Of a stretch of 64,000 nucleotides of DNA, positions 32,891 to 40,637 are shown piece after piece; position 1 is the first letter of the stretch; each line of letters starts with the position of its first letter. A model generated the notes under the pieces. The model saw nothing but the letters and a program-made list of their open reading frames with translations, was not told where the DNA came from and did no database searches. The DNA is from an uncultured Clostridium sp. Lineage in GTDB: Bacteria; Bacillota; Clostridia; Clostridiales; Clostridiaceae. Location: the NCBI GenBank assembly GCA_903789665.1, contig CAIFEX010000012.1, positions 1 through 64,000 of the forward strand, read 5' to 3'. A program made the translations under genes and the position numbers.

Positions 32891-33604
32891 ATGTTAGATT
32901 TACTTTTAAAAATTCAGCAGGATAGAGAGATTATAAAAAAAGCGGAAAAAGTTTTAAAGGAAAGACCCAATAATGATTTTATGAAAGAGAAAAAGAAACA
33001 GTTCGATGAAAAAAAATCAGAATATAAGAATGTAGATTCCAAGCTTAAAATGGTTAAGGAAAGCATCGAGCAGTTTGAAAAAAAACTTCAGGATGTAAGA
33101 AAAGAATTGAAACAGGAAGAGGGTAAACTTTATGGAAATATGAAATATGATTTGAAATTCATAAATACTCTGGAAAAATCTATTAAATTAAAGGAAGACG
33201 AAATCAAGGATCTTGAAGAAAAGAGTTTGGATATGATGTGTGAAGAGGAAGATCTGTCAAAGGAAAGAGATGTCCTCAGAAAAAAATTAATCGATATAAA
33301 AGATGAATTTTATGAAAATAAAAAATTTGGGAATGACAAGATAATTGAAACTAAAAAGAATATGGAAGAGGCTGAAAAGGATATATTGAATTGTGAGAAA
33401 AAACTTCCCCCAAGATTATTGGATAAATTCAATGAGTTATGTTCTGTTAAAGGAACTGGAGCTGCGAAAATATTGAACGGGGTGTGCTCAGGATGCAGGA
33501 TGAAAGTATCTGCCGTGACTATAGATGAGATCAAAAATCACAAGAATATAGTTTATTGTGACAATTGCGGGAGGATAATATATTATGGCGGCGATTCTAA
33601 ATAA
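32891..33604 (+). CDS. Coiled-coil protein with C4 zinc ribbon
   Basis: 237-aa protein. Residues about 10-175 are a long Lys/Glu-rich coiled coil. The C-terminal zinc ribbon has CSGCRMKVS and CDNCGRIIYY. Members of this family bind nucleic acids or act in stress and translation recovery; the exact role is not known. GGAAGAG precedes the ATG. Confidence 0.88.
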   Translation: MLDLLLKIQQDREIIKKAEKVLKERPNNDFMKEKKKQFDEKKSEYKNVDSKLKMVKESIEQFEKKLQDVRKELKQEEGKLYGNMKYDLKFINTLEKSIKLKEDEIKDLEEKSLDMMCEEEDLSKERDVLRKKLIDIKDEFYENKKFGNDKIIETKKNMEEAEKDILNCEKKLPPRLLDKFNELCSVKGTGAAKILNGVCSGCRMKVSAVTIDEIKNHKNIVYCDNCGRIIYYGGDSK

Positions 33605-33633
33605 TCTGTGGTTTTCTATATAAAAAATTTGAA

Positions 33634-33663
33634 TTACTATTGTAATATAACAATAACTATGAT
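33634..33663 (+). promoter_or_regulatory. Candidate rnpB promoter
   Basis: TTACTA (33634-33639), 18 bases, TATGAT (33658-33663). It would start RNA near 33670, just before the P1 helix of rnpB. Confidence 0.4.
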
Positions 33664-33671
33664 AAGATGAG

Positions 33672-34048
33672 TAACGTAAGTAAACCAGACAATCGCTGCT
33701 TTAAAATTACAATTACAGCAGAGGAAAGTCCGAGCTTCATAGGGCAGGGTGCTGGGTAACTCCCAGTCAGGGTGACCTGAAGGAAAGTGCAACAGAAATA
33801 TACCGCTGCAGAAACAGATTATATTTGATTTTGACTGCAGTAAGGTTGGAAAGGCGAGGTAAGAGCTCACCAGCGCAGGGGTGATCCTGCGGCTGTGTAA
33901 ACCCCATCTGAAGCAAGATCGAATAGGAAAGCATGAGAAAAGTGGCCCGCTTTGCTTTCGGGTAGTATCGCTGGAACCCACTGGCAACAATGGGTCTAGA
34001 TAGATGATTGTCTAATACAGAACTCGGCTTACAGATTTACTTACGGGC
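33672..34048 (+). ncRNA. rnpB: RNase P RNA
   Basis: Catalytic RNA of RNase P, which matures tRNA 5' ends. The ends pair as helix P1: CGTAAGTAAA (33675-33684) with TTTACTTACG (34036-34045). Universal core sequences are present: GAGGAAAGTCCGAGCTTC near 33720, ACAGAAATATACCGC near 33793, and the 3' P4 strand ACAGAACTCGGCTTA near 34017. Length of about 375 bases fits the bacterial RNA. Exact ends are inferred from P1. Confidence 0.95.
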
Positions 34049-34050
34049 TG

Positions 34051-34081
34051 AAAACACTAGGCTGTGTGCTTGGTGTTTTTC
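34051..34081 (+). terminator. Terminator of rnpB
   Basis: AAAACAC (34051-34057) and GTGTTTT close an imperfect hairpin followed by U residues, directly after the rnpB 3' end. Confidence 0.7.
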
Positions 34082-34176
34082 ATTTTGCCATACTCTTAAA
34101 CGGATACATATATTTATAAAATGAATTATATAAATATATGAATGATTATATAATTTTTAGGAGGATGAGGTTATAT

Positions 34177-35217
34177 ATGTACAGAAAGAGTTTAAAATCA
34201 ATTGCAGTTGTTGCATTTATGTCTTTGATTTTGACCACAGCTTTGTCAATTGGCCCGGTTAAGGCAGAAAACAGCAAAATTGTAAGGATGAGCGGTGTCA
34301 ACAGATACGCGACTGCTGCCCGTGTAGCAAAGGTAAATTGGCCTAATGGAAGCGACAATGTGGTGTTGGTATCCGGGGAACAATATGCAGATGCAGCCAG
34401 TGCTTCAGTACTGGCCAAGAAATTGGATGCACCTATAATTTTAACTACACAAAATACATTGGATCCATATGCTAAAGATGAAATTGATATGTTAAAACCT
34501 AAGGTTATATATGTGATTGGCGGAGTTGGTTCTATTTCACAGAATATAAGAAATGAACTCAAAGACAATTATGCTCTGGCAGAATTGGGTGGAGCTAACA
34601 GATATGAAACCAATGTGAAGATAGCCGACAGATTGGTTAAATTAGGTGTTGATCCCAGCAATGTAGTGATTGCCAGCGGAAATGGATTTTCCGATGCCCT
34701 TTCAGCAGCACCGGCAGCAGCTTCCAAGGAGGAGATATTGCTGCTGGCAGATAATAATCAATCTTTAACTAAACCGGTAGTGGATTTTATAAAAACGAAT
34801 AAGTCCAATGCGGTAGTTGTTGGAACTGAAAATGTGATAAATGACACTATCTATAATTCCCTTGGAGCAACTAAGAGGATAGATGGTGGGGCAGACAGGT
34901 TTGATACCAATTTGAAGGTATTAGATGCATTTAAGGACAGTTTTAAGGCTGGTAAGTTATATGTTGCAAGTGCAAGCCCATCGGTTCCGGACAATATGTA
35001 TGCAGATGCACTGGTGGCCTCTGCAGTGGCTGGAAAATATTCAGCACCCCTTGTATTAGTGGATAAAGATTCAACGGAAGCTACAAATAACGCTGTAGCA
35101 TATATAAAGAAAAATGCTACATCAGACACTGAAATAGGTATAGTTGGTGGATGCGGAGTCATATCCCAGAATTTTGAAGATGAAATAGCACCTATATATA
35201 ATAAGGATTCAGAATAA
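34177..35217 (+). CDS. Secreted cell wall-binding repeat 2 (CWB2) protein
   Basis: 346-aa exported protein. Signal peptide at about 1-30 (MYRKSLKSIAVVAFMSL, cleaved near VKAEN). Three tandem CWB2 repeats follow: the first opens VRMSGVNRYATAARVA, the second LGGANRYETNVKIA, the third RIDGGADRFDTNLKV, each with a GG(V/C)G-type turn. CWB2 triplets anchor S-layer proteins through an anionic wall polymer. No extra functional domain is present, so this is a bare anchor module. ATG at 34177 follows AGGAGGATGAGG. Confidence 0.92.
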   Translation: MYRKSLKSIAVVAFMSLILTTALSIGPVKAENSKIVRMSGVNRYATAARVAKVNWPNGSDNVVLVSGEQYADAASASVLAKKLDAPIILTTQNTLDPYAKDEIDMLKPKVIYVIGGVGSISQNIRNELKDNYALAELGGANRYETNVKIADRLVKLGVDPSNVVIASGNGFSDALSAAPAAASKEEILLLADNNQSLTKPVVDFIKTNKSNAVVVGTENVINDTIYNSLGATKRIDGGADRFDTNLKVLDAFKDSFKAGKLYVASASPSVPDNMYADALVASAVAGKYSAPLVLVDKDSTEATNNAVAYIKKNATSDTEIGIVGGCGVISQNFEDEIAPIYNKDSE

Positions 35218-35302
35218 CTCAGTATGGTTAAATTTGTATTTAGCTCTTAACATTTTTGACTTTTTTATTTATAATAGATCTTAAAAACTTGGAGATGATA
35301 TA

Positions 35303-35500
35303 ATGAAAATAAGTCATGAATGCTGGCAGTGCGGGTGTGAAAAATTGGATTATGGGGGATCAAGATACTGTGTATTTGACAGCAGTTCAGGGCCGGTAAT
35401 CATGAAAGATGAACCTGATGAATGTTTATTTGTTGATAAAGATAGCCATATCTTTGGGGATATCTACGATGAATTTCAAAAAAAGGGTTCACAGAAATAG
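35303..35500 (+). CDS. Small cysteine-containing protein of unknown function
   Basis: 65-aa protein with four cysteines: CWQCGC near the N-terminus and single cysteines at YCVF and ECLF, which could bind a metal. The C-terminus is charged. GGAGATGA lies upstream of the ATG at a normal distance, and a strong terminator follows, supporting a real gene. Family not recognised. Confidence 0.65.
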   Translation: MKISHECWQCGCEKLDYGGSRYCVFDSSSGPVIMKDEPDECLFVDKDSHIFGDIYDEFQKKGSQK

Positions 35501-35509
35501 TTTAAAATA

Positions 35510-35546
35510 CAAAGAGTTTTGGAGAAATCCAGAACTCTTTTTTTTA
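35510..35546 (+). terminator. Terminator after the small cysteine protein
   Basis: AAAGAGTT...TGG pairs with CCA...AACTCTTT around a small loop and is followed by a run of eight T. Confidence 0.85.
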
Positions 35547-35561
35547 GCAAAATAACAGGAC

Positions 35562-35589
35562 TTTACAAAAATTTCGATTGGTATATAAT
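35562..35589 (+). promoter_or_regulatory. Promoter of lgt
   Basis: TTTACA (35562-35567), 16 bases, TATAAT (35584-35589), 75 bases before the lgt ATG and just after the preceding terminator. Confidence 0.6.
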
Positions 35590-35663
35590 TTATAAATAAC
35601 GGCTCTATTGACTTAAAGAATTTGGTATGAATTTTAAATTTAAGGAAAGGTTGTAATATACAT

Positions 35664-36440
35664 ATGAACCCGATAGCTTTTTCTATAAATGGTTTTGAAA
35701 TAAGGTGGTATGGGATAATAATAGCTTTGGGAATATTGGCGGCTATTTTACTGGCTGATTCAAATTGTAAATATAAAAAGTATAATTTTGATATCCTGAT
35801 AGATGTATTTTTAGTGTCATTTCCCTTTGCAATAATAGGTGCCAGAGCTTATTATGTTATTTTCCGATTTCAATACTATAAAGATAATTTGTTTGATATG
35901 ATAAATATAAGGCAGGGAGGACTTGCAATTCACGGCGGACTTATACTTGGTATTTTGGCTGCTTATGTATTTAATAGATATAAAAAATTAGACTTCATAA
36001 AATTACTGGATTTTGCAGCTCCATCTATAATACTTGCCCAGGCAATAGGCAGGTGGGGGAATTTTTTTAACAGTGAAGCTCATGGAGGTCCTGTAAGCTA
36101 TGAGTTCATAAGCAAGTTTCCACTTTTTATACAAAAAGGTATGCACATAGATGGTGTCTATTACCATCCTACATTTTTATATGAATCCGTCTGGAATCTG
36201 GCAGTATGCATTATTTTAATTTATATTTTAAGAAGAAAATATGAAAAGGGAGCTGTGATTTCGGCTTATGTGGGGTTATATTCTTTTGGAAGATTTTTTA
36301 TAGAGGGGCTTAGAACAGACAGTTTAATGCTGGGAAATATAAGAGTTGCCCAACTGGTGAGCCTGATAGGGGTGACACTCAGTATAGTTTATTTATTATA
36401 TCTGAGAGCTAAAAAAAACAAGGATGTATCTCAATCATAG
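35664..36440 (+). CDS. lgt: Phosphatidylglycerol-prolipoprotein diacylglyceryl transferase
   Basis: Membrane enzyme that adds the diacylglyceryl group to prolipoproteins. The 258-aa product has about seven membrane segments, the IHGGL motif and the signature [13 protein letters not shown], plus the C-terminal [15 protein letters not shown]. Monocistronic, between its own promoter and a terminator. Confidence 0.96.
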   Translation: MNPIAFSINGFEIRWYGIIIALGILAAILLADSNCKYKKYNFDILIDVFLVSFPFAIIGARAYYVIFRFQYYKDNLFDMINIRQGGLAIHGGLILGILAAYVFNRYKKLDFIKLLDFAAPSIILAQAIGRWGNFFNSEAHGGPVSYEFISKFPLFIQKGMHIDGVYYHPTFLYESVWNLAVCIILIYILRRKYEKGAVISAYVGLYSFGRFFIEGLRTDSLMLGNIRVAQLVSLIGVTLSIVYLLYLRAKKNKDVSQS

Positions 36441-36444
36441 ATTT

Positions 36445-36475
36445 TAAAAAAGAAGCTGAATAAGCTTCTTTTTTA
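36445..36475 (+). terminator. Terminator of lgt
   Basis: AAAAAAGAAGCT and AGCTTCTTTTTT form a near-perfect stem with a 5-base loop and a U run. Confidence 0.85.
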
Positions 36476-36509
36476 ATTTGCAGCAGATAACGGTGATTAT
36501 TATGAAGTG

Positions 36510-36539
36510 TTTACTAGTATAAGTTAAATGTATTATAAT
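36510..36539 (+). promoter_or_regulatory. Candidate promoter of the PocR-AraC regulator
   Basis: TTTACT (36510-36515), 18 bases, TATAAT (36534-36539). The leader to the TTG start is about 125 bases. Confidence 0.5.
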
Positions 36540-36669
36540 TAATTATAGAATGGAAATTATCTATAAAAATTCAATATAAAATTAAAAAATGATGACATAT
36601 TCATTTGATTTCTATTCGTCAGAAGTTTAAAACAATTAATTTATATTTTTTATGGAGGTAGGGATTAAC

Positions 36670-37788
36670 TTGAAAAATAATTTTCCCAATTTAGACTATA
36701 TAATAAATGTAAATAATTTTCAGAAAATTCAAGATGCCATATCTAAAGTGGCGGGTACATCTTTATTGACTGTTGATTATAAAGGAACACCTGTTACAAA
36801 ACATAGTAATTGTAGTGACTTCTGTAAACTCATAAGAACTAACTGTAATTATTCCAAATTGTATGAGAAGTGTGATTCAAGAGGAGGGTTGGAAGCGGCT
36901 AGGCTGCAGCATTCTTATGTGTATATATGTCACATGGGATTAATTGTTTTTGCTATACCTATAATTGTAGATAATCAGTATTTAGGAGCATTGGTGGGCG
37001 GTCAAATTCTAATTAAAGGGAATTACGAAAAAAATGAACTTGAATGTATATCTGAAGATATGTTCGCAAAAGCAAGGCTATTTAATAAAAAAAAGATTGA
37101 AGAATCGTATAAAAAAATTAAGACGTTTTCACTGGATAAAATTAAATCAATTGCCAATATGATATTCCTCATTAGTAATTATATAGTGGAGGAAGCTTTG
37201 TTAAAGATAAAATTGAATGAAATGAATGAGGAAATATTAAGGACAAGTAAAAATAAGAATGTAGAAGAAACTTTATTAAAGATGAAACTAAATGAAATGA
37301 GTGAAATAATATCAATGACAGGTAGAAATAAAAATATGAAAGATATAAATATAATGCGGGAAAAAGAATCTGATAGAGTATATAATTTAATCTATGCCCA
37401 TAATAAGGAAATTTATAATAATACTTTTGAAGTAAAAGAACAGAGGAACAACATAATTTTGAAACCAGCTTTGGAATATATTAAAAATAACTGTTGTCAT
37501 AGTATTAGTCTAGATGAAATGGCATCCTTATGCAATATTAGTTCCAGCTATTTTAGTAAACTTTTTAAAAAGGCCACTGGTGAAAATTTTTCCAATTATA
37601 TAAATAAATTAAGAATAAAAAAAGCAAAAGAACTACTTGAGAGTTCGGATATTTCTATTAAAAATCTTTCTATAGATTTAGGCTTTGAAGATTGTGGATA
37701 TTTTGTAAAAGTATTTAAAAAAATAGTTGGTGTTACACCATCTTCATATAGACTACAGCATAAGTTTAAACACAATGAAGTACAATGA
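36670..37788 (+). CDS. AraC-family regulator with PocR sensor domain
   Basis: 372-aa transcription factor. The PocR ligand-binding domain (about 5-175) has its typical cysteine set (CSDFCKLIR, NCNYSKLYEKC) and YICHMGLIVFAIPI. A helical linker containing a 25-residue tandem duplication follows (about 173-222). The C-terminal AraC double HTH (about 272-365) has SLDEMASLCNISSSYFSKLF and the second-helix block LGFEDCGYFVKVFKKIVGV. TTG at 36670 follows GGAGGTAGGG. It precedes the Grd-like operon in the same orientation, with candidate direct-repeat operators between them, so it is probably the substrate-responsive activator. Confidence 0.9.
   Translation: MKNNFPNLDYIINVNNFQKIQDAISKVAGTSLLTVDYKGTPVTKHSNCSDFCKLIRTNCNYSKLYEKCDSRGGLEAARLQHSYVYICHMGLIVFAIPIIVDNQYLGALVGGQILIKGNYEKNELECISEDMFAKARLFNKKKIEESYKKIKTFSLDKIKSIANMIFLISNYIVEEALLKIKLNEMNEEILRTSKNKNVEETLLKMKLNEMSEIISMTGRNKNMKDINIMREKESDRVYNLIYAHNKEIYNNTFEVKEQRNNIILKPALEYIKNNCCHSISLDEMASLCNISSSYFSKLFKKATGENFSNYINKLRIKKAKELLESSDISIKNLSIDLGFEDCGYFVKVFKKIVGVTPSSYRLQHKFKHNEVQ
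37186..37335 (+). repeat. Two 75-bp tandem repeats inside the regulator gene
   Basis: Units 37186-37260 and 37261-37335 encode VEEALLKIKLNEMNEE... and VEETLLKMKLNEMSEI..., each ending in NKN. The duplication is in frame and imperfect, so it is not recent. Confidence 0.85.
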
Positions 37789-37853
37789 ATAGATGTATTT
37801 AGTGCAAAAAGATATAATTGCTATAAAAAAAGTAAACGTTTTATTACATTAAC

Positions 37854-37889
37854 ATTACCGAATAGTTCAATGAATATTACCTACTAGTT
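37854..37889 (+). promoter_or_regulatory. Direct-repeat operator, likely AraC-type activator site
   Basis: ATTACCnnnTAGTT occurs at 37854-37867 and again at 37876-37889, exactly 22 bp (two helical turns) apart, and ends 21 bp before the -35 of the Grd-like operon. This is the geometry used by AraC-family activators. Binding is inferred. Confidence 0.6.
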
Positions 37890-37910
37890 TACTATAATTT
37901 AATTATAAGC

Positions 37911-37939
37911 TTGACTCAAGTTATAAATGTTTTTATAAT
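37911..37939 (+). promoter_or_regulatory. Promoter of the Grd-like operon
   Basis: TTGACT (37911-37916), 17 bases, TATAAT (37934-37939), 40 bases before the first start codon. Confidence 0.75.
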
Positions 37940-37978
37940 AATTTGCGACTTGAATATAGGAAAGGGATGGTTATAGTT

Positions 37979-39253
37979 ATGAGTAAACGTCTGCAAATCG
38001 ATTATATCGATGTTAAAAAGGTTCAATTCGGAAATAAATCCGAGCTGGTTGACGGTGTATTAACGGTTGACAGGGAAGAGCTTTATAACCTGATTAATAA
38101 TGACCTGTTTGCATGGATGAATATCCAGTTGGTATGCCCTGGCGAGAGCTGCAGGATGTTGGCGGTGCATGACATCATGCAGCCGCGCTGTAAAAAAGAA
38201 CATCCGGAGGAATCCTATCCGGGAATTTGGGGAAAGATGGCGCCTGCAGGTGAAGGGGAAACGATAGCACTTAGAGGTGTGGTTGTTTCAGACATTTATT
38301 ATGTAAAGTTTAATGTTAAATATTATATGGATATGGGCGGCCCATGTGCAAAATACACTCATTTTTCAAAGCATTATCATATCGTTATCGATGCTGCACC
38401 GGCTGAGGGTGTCAGTGACTTAAGTTATGCGGAGGCGTTAAAACATGCTTCACTGACGGCAAATGTATATTTAGCTAAGGTTGGTATTGATCTAAAACCA
38501 GATGAAACAGAAGTCTTTGAGCTCGGGCCAGTTGGCCCAGGAGAGGATGGTAAACCTCTGCCTAAAGTGGCATACTTTGTTACCCATATGGCCTCACATG
38601 ATACTTGGAATATTCTGTACTATGGGCAAAGTGCGCTTAATTTTCTTCCCATCATAGTTCAGCCTACCGAAGTGCTGGATGGAGCTTTCCTATGGCGATA
38701 TTGGGAATGTAATTATTACCTGCAAAACGAGCTGCATATAAGAGAACTTATGAAGCGCCATGGCAAGGATCTTGAATTTGTAGGAGTTGTTTTTGCAAAT
38801 AACGTCATGAAAATTGATGGAAAGAATACCATGGGCATGATTGGAGCAACGTTGTGCCGTGACACATTAAAAGCGGATTGTGTTGTGATCAATAAGTCAG
38901 GTATGGGACATTGTCAGCTTGATTCGGCACTGGCTTTTGATTGGGCGGAAAAAATGGGAATGCCGTGTGTAATGAATCTGTCGGCTGTGTCCAATGATCG
39001 CCCGGGTGATATGCTGGTAATCTCCGATCCCAAAGTTGATGCTGTTGTCAATAGCGGACGCAATTATACGCTCCATCACCCGAGAGTTAAACGATTGATT
39101 GGTGAAAAGGCTGGAGTTCCTAGTTTGGCTGGCATTGATCCCTGGGGACCTTTTGATCATACTACCAATTTTGCGTATCAGGGAATATGGTCCCAGTTGG
39201 GAGATTGCTACGTGACTACAGATTCAAATATTCCATGGAAAGAAGAGGTGTAA
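37979..39253 (+). CDS. GrdE/G/I-like reductase component B, alpha/beta precursor
   Basis: 424-aa homologue of the proprotein subunit of glycine, sarcosine and betaine reductase component B. In the family it is cleaved into two subunits, the second starting with a pyruvoyl group made from a cysteine (Cys242 in GrdE). Here Cys244 in WECNY falls at that place. Conserved family segments include QPTEVLDGA, FANNVMKIDG and SGMGHCQLD. Length matches GrdE. ATG at 37979 is taken as start; ATG at 37967 is possible. Arginine codons are largely CGN, unlike neighbours. Partner of the following selenoprotein. The substrate cannot be named from sequence. Confidence 0.9.
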   Translation: MSKRLQIDYIDVKKVQFGNKSELVDGVLTVDREELYNLINNDLFAWMNIQLVCPGESCRMLAVHDIMQPRCKKEHPEESYPGIWGKMAPAGEGETIALRGVVVSDIYYVKFNVKYYMDMGGPCAKYTHFSKHYHIVIDAAPAEGVSDLSYAEALKHASLTANVYLAKVGIDLKPDETEVFELGPVGPGEDGKPLPKVAYFVTHMASHDTWNILYYGQSALNFLPIIVQPTEVLDGAFLWRYWECNYYLQNELHIRELMKRHGKDLEFVGVVFANNVMKIDGKNTMGMIGATLCRDTLKADCVVINKSGMGHCQLDSALAFDWAEKMGMPCVMNLSAVSNDRPGDMLVISDPKVDAVVNSGRNYTLHHPRVKRLIGEKAGVPSLAGIDPWGPFDHTTNFAYQGIWSQLGDCYVTTDSNIPWKEEV

Positions 39254-39256
39254 ATT

Positions 39257-40576
39257 ATGGCTAAAAAGTACCGAGTTGTTCATTATATAAACCAGTTTTA
39301 TGGGGGATTTGGTGGAGAAGATACTGCAGGTATGGATATAGTTGTTAAAAAAGGGCCTGTGGGACCAGGTTTAGCAATGAAAAATATGTTCGACAACAAG
39401 GCAGAAATTGTGGCTACGATTATCTGCGGGGACAATTATATTGCGGAAAATCTGGAAACAGTAGTACCTAAGGTAGTTGAAATCGTAAAAAAATACAGCC
39501 CTGATATGTTCATTGCCGGTCCTGGGTTCAATGCTGGAAGATACGGAATGGCCTGTGGTGCGACAACGGTGGCAGTTGTTGAAACATTGAAAGTTCCAGG
39601 TGTTACGGCATTATATGCTGAAAATCCCGGAACTGACATGTACAAAGATCGCTGTTATATTCTCAAAACATAAAATAATGCCAGAAAGATGAGAGAAGTT
39701 ATAAAAAAAATAGTTAATTTTTCGCTTCGCTTGGTATCAAAAGAACCAATTGGAGATGGTAAGAAAGAAGGTTACCATGGAAGCGGTCCGGCCGTTGAAA
39801 TCGATTATTCAATACCAGCACCAAAACGGGCGATCGAGATGCTTTTAGCTAAGTACTATAATCGGCCTTATAGAACGGAAGTTGTTATGCCCAATCATGA
39901 AAAAATTCCTGTACCGATACTTGATAAACCTTTTTCAAAAGCAAAAATTGCACTTGTTACCGATGGCGGCTTAGTGCCAAAGGGAAATCCTGATAATATG
40001 GTTGTTACTAATTCGACCTGTTTTAAATATTACTCAATTGAAGAAAAAGACAAATTAAGTCCTGAAGATTATGAGGTAAGACATCAAGGTTATAATAATG
40101 CCTTTGTTCTTGAAGATCCCAATCGACTTGTACCGGTTGACGCAATGAGGGTACTTGAAAAGAAAGGCGTTATTGGTTCTTTATTTGATTCGTATTTTAC
40201 AACTGCAGGTGTGATGACTCCCATGGAGAAAGGTAAGAAATTTGGTGAAGGCATTGCCCAAATAATGAAGGAACACAATGTTGATGCGGCTATATTGACG
40301 TCTACCTGAGGAACAAGTTCTCGCTGTGGTGCAGTGATGACAAAAGAAATTGAACGAGCAGGTATTCCCATCGTTCAGGTAACTAACTTGACTAAAATCG
40401 CTGAAGGTATAGGTTCTAACAGAATTCTTCGTGGAAACAGTGTTTTGCATGTTTTTGGAGATCCTTCACTGCCAGAGGGAAATGAAGTGGCCTATCGTAA
40501 AAATACCGTTAGGAAAGCTTTAAAAATGCTTAAAAAAGTACCTGAAGAGGGTAAATCAATAATCGAAGAGATTTAG
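39257..40576 (+). CDS. GrdB/F/H-like selenoprotein (component B gamma), UGA-Sec plus an in-frame TAA
   Basis: One continuous frame of 440 codons including the stop, broken by two in-frame stops. TGA at 40307-40309 (codon 351) is where GrdB carries selenocysteine, in TSTUGTSSRCGA, and a SECIS-like hairpin follows. TAA at 39671-39673 (codon 139) lies between YILKT and NNARKMREV; reading stays in the same frame and remains family-like on both sides, so this is a single substitution, not a frameshift. If the TAA is genuine the subunit is truncated and the gene broken. Start ATG 39257 follows GAGGTG. The family motif UxxCxxC reads UxxSxxC here. Confidence 0.88.
39671..39673 (+). other. In-frame ochre codon interrupting the GrdB-like gene
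   Basis: TAA at codon 139 of the 439-codon frame. Single-base precursors include TCA, CAA, AAA, GAA, TTA, TAC and TAT. No re-initiation site with a good ribosome site is evident before the ATG at 39689. Confidence 0.9.
40307..40309 (+). other. Selenocysteine UGA codon
   Basis: TGA at codon 351 of the GrdB-like frame, at the family's conserved Sec position, with coding similarity continuing to the TAG at 40574-40576. Confidence 0.85.
40321..40337 (+). promoter_or_regulatory. Candidate bacterial SECIS hairpin
   Basis: A 17-base stem-loop: TCGCTGT (40321-40327) pairs with GCAGTGA (40331-40337) using two G-U pairs, with loop GGU. It begins 11 bases after the UGA. The minimal E. coli SelB-binding element is also 17 bases, 11 bases downstream, with GGU in its loop. 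SelB binding is inferred. Confidence 0.65.
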
Positions 40577-40637
40577 GCAAAAGGCAGGTAATGCAATAAT
40601 ATGGTAATATGTTAAAGTTAAAAGGAGGTCATTTTTT

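Noticed and set aside
39674..40309. Treating the GrdB-like segments as three separate genes
   Set aside because: All three lie in one frame and together match one family member of normal length; the breaks are single stop codons.
40310..40320. GAAC/GTTC pairing immediately after the UGA as SECIS
   Set aside because: The loop would be only two bases; the 17-base hairpin at 40321-40337 fits known spacing better.
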